From the NCBI RefSeq assembly GCF_902374955.1, contig NZ_CABKRX010000068.1, forward strand, positions 1-12,835: a stretch of DNA of 12,835 nt. Reading direction: 5' to 3'. Below are positions 1 to 5,013 of the stretch, in pieces. The stretch comes from Bacillus massilioanorexius (GTDB lineage: Bacteria; Bacillota; Bacilli; Bacillales; DSM-1321). Below the pieces are notes generated by a model that was given only the letters and a program-made list of their open reading frames with translations, was not told where the DNA came from and ran no database searches. The position numbers were made by a program, and so were the translations under genes. How positions within the stretch are numbered: position 1 is the stretch's first letter; each line of letters opens with the position of its first letter.

Positions 1-186
1 AAAAGAACCATCCGGTATTAGCCCCGGTTTCCCGGAGTTATCCCAGTCTTATAGGCAGGTTGCCCACGTGTTACTCACCCGTCCGCCGCTAACTTCGGAG
101 AGCAAGCTCTCCTCCGTTCGCTCGACTTGCATGTATTAGGCACGCCGCCAGCGTTCGTCCTGAGCCAGGATCAAACTCTCCAAAAA
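1..186 (-). rRNA. rrs: 16S ribosomal RNA, 5' end only (cut by window edge)
   Basis: Read on the minus strand, this is the start of small-subunit rRNA. The universal 27F primer region (AGAGTTTGATCCTGGCTCAG) begins at 179. By analogy with the E. coli numbering, where it begins at base 8, the mature 5' end should be near 186. The V1 hairpin and the conserved GCGGCGGACGGGTGAGTAAC block follow, and the gene runs off the window in early V2. The V1/V2 sequence is of Bacillus type, but too short to name a species. The operon is transcribed towards lower coordinates, in the same direction as ygxA. Confidence 0.98.
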
Positions 187-213
187 GTGTTTGACTTGCT
201 CATAAAATAGTTT

Positions 214-232
214 GTTTCAATCAAGTTGAAAC
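214..232 (-). other. hairpin in the rRNA leader between boxA and 16S
   Basis: A perfect 7-bp inverted repeat (GTTTCAA at 214-220, TTGAAAC at 226-232, 5-nt loop) lies about 30 nt upstream of the mature 16S 5' end. Its position suits a pre-rRNA folding or processing element, but no role is shown by the sequence alone. Confidence 0.45.
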
Positions 233-268
233 TTCATTTAGAATTAACGTTGACGTGTTGTCTTGTTT

Positions 269-283
269 AGTTTTCAAAGAACA
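269..283 (-). promoter_or_regulatory. rRNA operon boxA antitermination signal
   Basis: On the minus strand TGTTCTTTGAAAACT closely matches the boxA (NusB/NusE binding) element found in Bacillus rRNA leaders just downstream of the last promoter. It lies about 15 nt after the predicted start of the proximal promoter and about 80 nt before 16S. It would allow RNA polymerase to read through Rho and other terminators in the rRNA operon. Confidence 0.8.
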
Positions 284-304
284 TTTGTTCGAAACAGCTT
301 TTTA

Positions 305-334
305 ATATTACCATTTCAGCTCGTTTCTTGTCAA
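305..334 (-). promoter_or_regulatory. rRNA operon proximal promoter (P2)
   Basis: Minus strand: -35 TTGACA at 334-329, 18-bp spacer, -10 TAATAT at 310-305 preceded by TG one base away (extended -10). The seventh base after the -10 is a G (298), within ATTAAAAAG. This fits the GTP-initiating rRNA promoters described for B. subtilis. A small palindrome (ACTTTTT/AAAAAGT, 336-353) sits directly upstream of the -35. Confidence 0.8.
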
Positions 335-385
335 TACTTTTTTTTGAAAAAGTTTCTAAGCTTTTTTTGAAAAAGCGACCTTTTT

Positions 386-415
386 AATATAACATCTACC
401 CCTTGAAACTGTCAA
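386..415 (-). promoter_or_regulatory. rRNA operon middle promoter (P1)
   Basis: Minus strand: perfect -35 TTGACA at 415-410, 18-bp spacer, -10 TATATT at 391-386 with an upstream TGn. The predicted start is again a G (380/379) after ATTAAAAAG. The flanks repeat the layout of the proximal promoter: an A/T palindrome (417-432) abuts the -35. The two promoters look like copies of one module. Confidence 0.8.
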
Positions 416-492
416 CAACTTTTGAAAAAGTTTTTATTGTAAGTTTCATGATGATATATGCATTTTGCCGCAACACCTTAGCGACTTGTTAT

Positions 493-521
493 ACTTTATC
501 ATCGTTTTAACTATCGGTCAA
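493..521 (-). promoter_or_regulatory. possible third, distal rRNA operon promoter
   Basis: Minus strand: TTGACC at 521-516, 17-bp spacer, TAAAGT at 498-493 with TGn upstream. It starts only about 25 nt after the ygxA stop codon, and an A/T-rich block like those upstream of the other two promoters precedes it. The -10 is weaker (4 of 6 consensus bases), so this is less certain than the two downstream promoters. Confidence 0.5.
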
Positions 522-545
522 TAATTTTTTCAAAAAAAGATTATA

Positions 546-1412
546 TTATTTAACCTTATATTGCCTATGATAAATATCATTACCTTTTGTCTCAATATTA
601 GACACTTCTATAAACCTCTTATCAATTAAGTATTCTAACATAACAACAAGATCAACAGCATAATGCTTCAAGTCTGGATGATCAAACATTTCCGAAATTG
701 CCCACGGTTCTGTTTTACTAGCTAACACCTCTAATAAATGTTGTGAACCCGCCTCAGTACGAGAATAGATTAAAAACTCGCTCGCTAAAAATAATAATTC
801 TAATCTTTTCTCTAAAGACTCATCACTCGTTATTAGCTCTTCATACAACTTATAAATTTGCGGTTCGATATGCTTAACTTGTTCCCATACAGTTACCTCT
901 GGATAGAAACCATTTTCAATTATTTCTAATCGTGCTAAATGATGTAAAGAATGAACTATATGATTGTATGCATCAAGAAAATGACCGTTATCAAAAAAAG
1001 ATTTTCCATCCTCATAGCGTCTAATTAATTTAGCAAACTCTAAGCCTTTTTTTAATTTTCTACCGTAAAACGGAAAATCCATTATTTCCTGTTTTAATGA
1101 TGCAATACTATCATTTCGGTCAAAAACGATCTTTCCATTATGTAACCATGCTGTTAATTTTTTATTACTTCCTAACATGAGCCACTCTTTTATTCGCTTT
1201 ATAGATACTACGTATAATGCTGCTTTTTTATCCAGATAAGAGTAGTGCTTTACGTGAATTTCAGAATCATCATTTTGAGTAATTACTAGCAATACATAAT
1301 CAAAAAAATCCGTTATATCTAAATCAAAACCTTTTTTCTCAATTAACAATATCCCTAAAGTAGCAGATGAACTAGCCCTTTCTTGATAAATTGGGCGTAA
1401 TATATCCTCCAT
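546..1412 (-). CDS. ygxA: YgxA-like nucleotidyltransferase-fold protein
   Basis: This 288-residue protein matches the YgxA family of Bacillaceae by its opening (MEDILRPIYQERAS), its length and its position beside a 16S gene and ygzB. Members carry an N-terminal nucleotidyltransferase-like domain, a helical substrate-binding-like middle (here about 125-225, with the HHLARLEIIENG stretch) and a small C-terminal winged-helix-like part. The biochemical role is not established, and I see no complete catalytic Gx(S)D...D motif that would prove transferase activity. The start is well supported: GGAGGG at 1421-1426 lies 8 nt before the ATG. No convincing terminator follows the stop. Transcripts may therefore run into the rRNA promoters about 25 nt downstream, in the same direction. 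Confidence 0.88.
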   Translation of the reverse strand: MEDILRPIYQERASSSATLGILLIEKKGFDLDITDFFDYVLLVITQNDDSEIHVKHYSYLDKKAALYVVSIKRIKEWLMLGSNKKLTAWLHNGKIVFDRNDSIASLKQEIMDFPFYGRKLKKGLEFAKLIRRYEDGKSFFDNGHFLDAYNHIVHSLHHLARLEIIENGFYPEVTVWEQVKHIEPQIYKLYEELITSDESLEKRLELLFLASEFLIYSRTEAGSQHLLEVLASKTEPWAISEMFDHPDLKHYAVDLVVMLEYLIDKRFIEVSNIETKGNDIYHRQYKVK

Positions 1413-1544
1413 AACTTATTCCCTCCAAATAGTTTTGCTAGTTTTAATGTTTTCTACATGAACATTATAATTCCTGCTTTTAATTTCAACAAATTTCGAC
1501 AAATGTTTTCTAAATTCAATTTCTAAACCAAAATTATCAATTTA

Positions 1545-1553
1545 TGGTATATT
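1545..1553 (+). promoter_or_regulatory. possible extended -10 promoter for ygzB
   Basis: TGgTATATT is an extended -10 element with no clear -35 at the right distance. Transcription would start near 1560, leaving a very short leader that still contains the ribosome binding site at 1562-1569. The remaining ~130 nt of this divergent gap are AT-rich, with no other clear signal. Confidence 0.4.
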
Positions 1554-1575
1554 TACTAATTAAAGGGGGATGAAA

Positions 1576-1929
1576 ATGGCTAAACGATCCAGTAAAATTA
1601 ACAAAATCAGAACTTTTGCTCTTAGTTTAATTTTTATAGGAATTATTATCATGTATGGAGGAGTCTTTTTTAAAAATTCTCCTATAATAATGACCATTTT
1701 TATGGTAATTGGACTACTTTGTATTATAGCAAGTACCGTCGTTTATTTTTGGATAGGAATGTTATCAACTACAACTGTTCAGGTAGTTTGTCCAAACTGC
1801 CAAAAAGTAACGAAGATATTAGGAAGAGTAGATATGTGTATGTATTGTAATAAACCATTAACACTTGATAAAGATTTAGAAGGAAAAGAATTTAAAGCTT
1901 CCTATAATAGAAAAAGAAAAGATGGATAA
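1576..1929 (+). CDS. ygzB: YgzB family (DUF2614-type) membrane zinc-ribbon protein
   Basis: This small membrane protein of unknown function is 117 residues from the chosen start and near-identical in layout to B. subtilis YgzB. It opens with MAKRSSKINKIRTFALSL. Two hydrophobic segments follow (about 11-32 and 36-60), then a cytosolic tail with two CxxC pairs (CPNC and CMYC) that form a likely zinc ribbon, then a lysine-rich end. An in-frame ATG lies at 1570, but it directly abuts the AAAGGGGG ribosome binding site (1562-1569). The ATG at 1576 has a proper 6-nt spacing and gives the family's usual N-terminus, so I prefer it. The gene is transcribed divergently from ygxA and converges on perR. 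Confidence 0.9.
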   Translation: MAKRSSKINKIRTFALSLIFIGIIIMYGGVFFKNSPIIMTIFMVIGLLCIIASTVVYFWIGMLSTTTVQVVCPNCQKVTKILGRVDMCMYCNKPLTLDKDLEGKEFKASYNRKRKDG

Positions 1930-1950
1930 ATCTTAAACCTATGATACAAA

Positions 1951-1983
1951 TAAAAAAGCCGTGCAAGAGCTATCATGCATGGC
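1951..1983 (-). terminator. terminator hairpin for perR-direction transcripts
   Basis: Arms at 1958-1965 and 1976-1983 form an 8-bp stem with one G-U pair and a 10-nt loop. On the minus strand the stem is followed by TTTTTTA (1957-1951), the classic Rho-independent layout. It would stop perR transcripts about 100 nt past the perR stop codon. On the plus strand the tail is only AAGTTTAATTT, so it is weaker for ygzB. Confidence 0.65.
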
Positions 1984-2040
1984 AAGTTTAATTTAAGAAA
2001 GACAAAAAATTCATTATTATATATATTCTGTTTATTTAGT

Positions 2041-2070
2041 AAAGTTGGCGGTTATAAACGCCAACTTTTT
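2041..2070 (+). terminator. terminator hairpin for ygzB, abutting the perR stop codon
   Basis: A perfect 10-bp stem (AAAGTTGGCG at 2041-2050, CGCCAACTTT at 2059-2068) with an 8-nt loop is followed on the plus strand by two more T, giving TTTTT at 2066-2070. It fits termination of ygzB transcripts. Its distal arm directly touches the perR stop codon (2069-2071). It may also act on perR mRNA, but the minus-strand tail (TTTACTAAAT) is a poorer U-tract. Confidence 0.7.
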
Positions 2071-2500
2071 AATGAGCCTCTTTTGCTAAACAACTTGGAC
2101 ATTCTCCGTAAACTTCCATACGATGTTGAAATACCTTAAATCCTGTTACATGCGAAGCAAGCTGCTCCACTTCATCTAAGCCTGGGTAATGAAAATCAAC
2201 TATTGTACCACATTTTACACAAATCACATGATAATGATCTGAAGTTGTAAAATCAAAACGACTAGATGAATCACCGTAAGTTAATTCTTTAACTAATCCA
2301 GCTTCTCGAAACACACGTAAATTATTATAAACAGTAGCAACACTCATGTTAGGAAATTTACCTTCTAGCGCTTTATAAATTTCATCAGCGGTAGGATGGG
2401 ACATTGAGTCAATAAGATACTCAAGTATCGCATGACGCTGAGGTGTTATTCTAACACTAGACTTTTTCAAAATATCCAATGCTTCTTTTAAATGTGCCAT
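2069..2500 (-). CDS. perR: PerR, peroxide-responsive Fur-family repressor
   Basis: This metal-dependent repressor senses peroxide by iron-catalysed oxidation of its own histidines. It closely matches B. subtilis PerR. A winged-helix DNA-binding half (about 1-82, with RITPQRHAILEYL and MSVATVYNNLRVF) precedes a dimerisation half. Numbered from the upstream ATG at 2506, all the known sites are present: regulatory metal ligands H37, D85, H91, H93 and D104, and structural zinc cysteines C96, C99, C136 and C139. Two in-frame ATGs occur. The one at 2506 is only 3 nt from AAGGAGG (2516-2510), whereas the one at 2500 is 9 nt away and gives MAHLKEAL, so I chose 2500. The gene has its own promoter with a PerR box, implying autorepression. 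Adenosyltransferase transcripts could also read in, because no terminator separates them. Confidence 0.97.
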   Translation of the reverse strand: MAHLKEALDILKKSSVRITPQRHAILEYLIDSMSHPTADEIYKALEGKFPNMSVATVYNNLRVFREAGLVKELTYGDSSSRFDFTTSDHYHVICVKCGTIVDFHYPGLDEVEQLASHVTGFKVFQHRMEVYGECPSCLAKEAH

Positions 2501-2549
2501 CGTCATGCACCTCCTTTTAATAATGTTTTATTTTGAAGATATTATTACT

Positions 2550-2564
2550 TTATAATATTTATAA
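2550..2564 (-). promoter_or_regulatory. PerR box (operator) in front of perR
   Basis: TTATAATATTTATAA matches the PerR consensus TTATAATnATTATAA at all but one of the 14 defined positions. It lies just downstream of the perR -10 and covers the predicted start point near 2560, a typical repressing position. Confidence 0.85.
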
Positions 2565-2566
2565 TT

Positions 2567-2596
2567 AGTGTAATCTCTTATTCACTTATTTGTCAA
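2567..2596 (-). promoter_or_regulatory. perR promoter
   Basis: Minus strand: perfect -35 TTGACA at 2596-2591, 18-bp spacer, -10 TACACT at 2572-2567. The -35 begins one base after the adenosyltransferase stop codon (2597-2599). The PerR box at 2564-2550 covers the expected start site. Confidence 0.7.
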
Positions 2597-3151
2597 TTAT
2601 TCATTATCATGTAAAGTAGGTTCTGAGCAATTTAGTTGATAATTTACAAATCTAGCCGTTACGAAAAGTAAATCAGATAAACGATTCAGATAAGACAAGA
2701 CTAATGGATTTACTTCATGATCGATTGCAACTGCACAGCGCTCTGCACGTCTAATAACAGTTCTTGCAGTATGAAAAGCTGCACCACTAGGATGACCACC
2801 AGGTAATACAAAATTCGTTAATACAGGCAATTGAGCGTCCCATGCATCAATAACCTTTTCCATATTTATTATATGCTCTTCTTCAAGTTTCCAATGAACC
2901 TTTTTACCTGAAGGCGTGGCTAGTTCAGCACCTACATGAAATAATTCTGTTTGGATTTTATGGTATACTTTTTCAACTTCTTCTTTATCTTTAAATGATT
3001 CATTACGTATATAGCTAAGAGCTAATCCAATCAATGAATTTGCCTCATCACAAGTGCCATAAGCATCTACCCTTACATCTGTTTTCGACACTCTTTGTCC
3101 GTAAACCAATGAAGTTGTTCCTTTATCTCCACTTTTCGTATAAATTTTCAT
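2597..3151 (-). CDS. PduO-type ATP:cob(I)alamin adenosyltransferase
   Basis: This 184-residue cytosolic enzyme transfers the adenosyl group of ATP to cob(I)alamin to give adenosylcobalamin. It has the full PduO/YvqK signature: an N-terminal ATP-binding loop with TKSGDKGTTSL (5-15), RV...AYGTCDEANS (27-39), R130 and RRAER (134-138) in the active-site helix, and NRLSD (156-160) near the end. Family members usually show V and L where this protein has C34 and A37. Length is normal for the five-helix-bundle family. The ribosome binding site (AAGGGGAG, complement of 3159-3166) is well placed for the ATG at 3151. It is not part of the B. subtilis perR neighbourhood as I know it, so it looks like an insertion between perR and bcp. 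I see no cobalamin riboswitch upstream. Whether it serves salvage or a local B12-dependent enzyme cannot be told from this window. Confidence 0.94.
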   Translation of the reverse strand: MKIYTKSGDKGTTSLVYGQRVSKTDVRVDAYGTCDEANSLIGLALSYIRNESFKDKEEVEKVYHKIQTELFHVGAELATPSGKKVHWKLEEEHIINMEKVIDAWDAQLPVLTNFVLPGGHPSGAAFHTARTVIRRAERCAVAIDHEVNPLVLSYLNRLSDLLFVTARFVNYQLNCSEPTLHDNE

Positions 3152-3471
3152 AAAAACACTCCCCTTATTTACATTATTTTTTCCACCTAAAAAATATGCT
3201 TTTTTAGACGTTTTTCATTCAATTATCTTCACTAATCATATCATCATATCTTGAATGTTAATAATTTCATTATTGTATCCATAGGCAAAAGTGTAGTAAT
3301 CGTCGAAAAAAATTCGAGGATAAACAATCATTCTTTTTTCTCGGGAGTTAACAATCTTAACATCTGTAGAAAAATTTCAAGGAAATCCAAGCGATATGTA
3401 TTTCCAAAACACATCGTTTAAGCTGCTGATACAAATGGAATGAGCCTTTCTATTTCGACACACTAATAAAA
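3152..3471. other. gap with no clear gene; two overlapping tiny ORFs on the minus strand
   Basis: This AT-rich stretch lies between the adenosyltransferase start and a strong hairpin. On the minus strand one ORF runs 3414-3328 (28 residues, MCFGNTYRLDF...) and a second runs 3331-3236 (31 residues, MIVYPRIFFDDYY...). They overlap as ATGA. Both read as plausible, aromatic-rich protein sequence, but neither has a ribosome binding site and I do not recognise them. They may be the remains of a broken gene, or chance. No riboswitch or clear sigA promoter for the adenosyltransferase was found. Confidence 0.35.
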
Positions 3472-3516
3472 GAAGGGGTGTGATACAAAAGCTCATCTTT
3501 TGTATCACACCCTTTT
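3472..3516 (-). terminator. long hairpin, likely terminator of bcp (possibly bidirectional)
   Basis: A perfect 16-bp stem (GGGTGTGATACAAAAG at 3476-3491 with its complement at 3497-3512) and a 5-nt loop extends by about four weaker pairs to 3472/3516. On the minus strand it is followed by CTTCTTTTATT, and on the plus strand by TTTTATT. It lies about 85 nt past the bcp stop codon, with no other gene end nearby. Confidence 0.7.
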
Positions 3517-3600
3517 ATTGAGCTTTAAAACATCTGAGGAGGTGTCCTTGTTCTCTTTTAGTATATGGAAAAGCTCATTTTATGAATATGACAATAGCCT

Positions 3601-4071
3601 TTAAGATAAATTTTCTTTTATATATTGTAAAGCTTCCTCAACATGGCCTTTTACTTTTACTTTCCTCCATTCTTTAACTACATTTCCATTCTTATCGATA
3701 ATGAAGGTAGAACGCTCGATTCCCATATACTCTTTCCCAAAGTTTTTTTTCAATTTCCATACATTAAACATTTCTGCCAATTGATGATTTTCATCAGCTA
3801 GTAAGACAAAAGGTAGTTGGTATTTCTCAACAAATTTTTCATGTCGATTTATCGAATCCGTACTTACCCCAACTATAACTGCATTAACATCTGAAAAATC
3901 TTTATAAAAATCACGAAAATCACAAGCTTCTGTTGTACATCCTGGTGTCATATCTTTTGGATAAAAATACAAAACAATATTTTTACCAATATAATCAGAC
4001 AGCTTAACCTCATTTCCATCACTAGCAGGTAATGGAAGATTCGCTACATTACTTCCTATTTCAACAGTCAT
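3601..4071 (-). CDS. bcp: Bcp/PrxQ-type thioredoxin-dependent peroxiredoxin
   Basis: This 156-residue cytosolic peroxidase of the AhpC/TSA thioredoxin fold reduces hydrogen peroxide and organic or lipid hydroperoxides using thioredoxin. The active-site segment YPKDMTPGCTTEACDFRD shows the peroxidatic Cys45 and the resolving Cys50 five residues later, the arrangement of atypical 2-Cys PrxQ enzymes. GIERSTFIID near residue 120 supplies the usual active-site arginine region. Length is typical. AGGAGG lies 8 nt before the ATG. The equivalent B. subtilis gene is ygaF, next to perR and gsaB, as here apart from the inserted adenosyltransferase. I see no good PerR box in the 77-nt gap upstream. The only promoter candidate there (TTGAAA-17-TACTCT) is weak, so it may be co-transcribed with the channel gene. 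Confidence 0.95.
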   Translation of the reverse strand: MTVEIGSNVANLPLPASDGNEVKLSDYIGKNIVLYFYPKDMTPGCTTEACDFRDFYKDFSDVNAVIVGVSTDSINRHEKFVEKYQLPFVLLADENHQLAEMFNVWKLKKNFGKEYMGIERSTFIIDKNGNVVKEWRKVKVKGHVEEALQYIKENLS

Positions 4072-4148
4072 TATTTTATCCTCCTATTAAAAATACGTAT
4101 TACTCATAGAGTACAAAATAATTGCTTTCCTTTCAAATCCACGAATCA

Positions 4149-4562
4149 TCATTTATTAACGTGTTCAAAGTCAATAACTGTCCTTACAAAAAATGCTGCC
4201 GGTAATGTATATCCAACAAACGCTTGAATAGTAGCCAGAAATCTTCCTAAACCTATTGGAATGAGCTCGCCGTATCCTACCGAAAACATAGTCATTGCAC
4301 TGAAATAAAATGACGTTTCAAGTTTTAAAAAAAAATTACCGCTAATTTGGAGACCATGATCTAATATGACGTTCATATCTTTCATTTCAAACATTAAATA
4401 AAGCAAAGCAAAACCAATACAGATTGTTCCATACAATAAAATCAACCAAAGAAAATGAGTAACCGATACTTTGTGTGTCCCCGCTTCTATTGGAGTAAAA
4501 ATAGCTTTAATACTCATAATCATACAAAAAATAACAGCAGCTATCAGCAGATAAAAAACCAT
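4149..4562 (-). CDS. small two-pore-helix-type potassium channel family protein (Ion_trans_2-like)
   Basis: This membrane protein of 137 residues (from the chosen start) has a potassium-channel pore. Hydrophobic segments lie at about 1-20, 37-58 and 105-127. Between the last two is a pore helix ending in the filter TMFSVGYGE (about 91-99), which matches the TVGYGD consensus with S for T and E for D. No cytosolic RCK/TrkA_N domain follows, so it is a minimal channel with one extra N-terminal segment. Physiological role and gating are unknown. Start choice: the ATG at 4568 touches the GAGGG ribosome binding site, while the ATG at 4562 has 6-nt spacing, so 4562 is preferred. It lies upstream of bcp on the same strand (77-nt gap) and divergent from hemL. 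Confidence 0.85.
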   Translation of the reverse strand: MVFYLLIAAVIFCMIMSIKAIFTPIEAGTHKVSVTHFLWLILLYGTICIGFALLYLMFEMKDMNVILDHGLQISGNFFLKLETSFYFSAMTMFSVGYGELIPIGLGRFLATIQAFVGYTLPAAFFVRTVIDFEHVNK

Positions 4563-4747
4563 TTTCATCCCTCACTTCAAACCTATATTACACTTTACTC
4601 AGCTATGTCCATTTTTATGAAATGAGCAGAAAAAAATATCATGATTCTTAACTGCTAAAATTCTTAATCTTGAAAGGAAGTTACAAAAATTGTTTCTTTC
4701 TATATTGTTACAAACCTATATGAATTGTCATAATTTCTGATTAATAA

Positions 4748-4756
4748 TGGTACAAT
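4748..4756 (+). promoter_or_regulatory. likely hemL promoter (extended -10)
   Basis: TGgTACAAT is a near-consensus extended -10. The nearest -35-like hexamer, TTGTCA at 4725-4730, is 20 bp upstream, longer than usual, so the TGn motif must carry recognition. Transcription would start near 4763 and give a 5' leader of about 250 nt. Confidence 0.55.
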
Positions 4757-4762
4757 AAAGTG

Positions 4763-5013
4763 AATCTTTAATCTGCAAGGGCATACTTCCTCAGAGATTA
4801 GTAGATAAACCGATTGGTTTCTATTGTGATTATCTACTTTGTCATACTCCCATGCTGATAGATAATCAAACCAACCAAATTCATATTATTGTTTATCATC
4901 ACTTATACTTCTTCCATTTTTCTATGTATAGAAGTTTAATCTTTCGTCATTCGGAGTGGTATAAACAAAATTATGAATAATTTATAGACTTTATAATTAG
5001 GAGAGGATTAATT
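4763..5013 (+). promoter_or_regulatory. hemL 5' leader with mutually exclusive stems
   Basis: A first hairpin is TAATCT (4769-4774)/AGATTA (4795-4800) with an inner AGG/CCT. After it, the block GGTTT (4816-4820) plus GATTATCTA (4828-4836) can pair in either of two ways. Upstream it pairs with GTAGATAA (4801-4808) plus AAACC (4807-4811); downstream it pairs with TAGATAATC (4859-4867) plus AAACC (4868-4872). The two foldings exclude each other. A further 6-bp stem joins 4907-4912 and 4930-4935. The ribosome binding site AGGAGAGG is at 4999-5006, 7 nt before the GTG start. It matches no riboswitch class I know, and no terminator U-tract is seen. Confidence 0.45.

Noticed and set aside
3320..3350. 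Programmed -1 frameshift joining the two tiny ORFs at the A-run
   Set aside because: The run does not sit in the X XXY YYZ phase for the upstream frame without a mismatch, and there is no evidence that either ORF is translated.
3152..3600. Cobalamin riboswitch upstream of the adenosyltransferase
   Set aside because: No B12-box core (GCCACTG-type) is present on the minus strand, and the region is AT-rich with stop-filled short frames.
4951..4964. GGAGTGGTATAAAC as a possible T-box core in the hemL leader
   Set aside because: Only GTGGTA agrees with the T-box sequence AGGGTGGnACCGCG. The ACCGCG half is missing and no terminator hairpin with U-tract precedes the gene.
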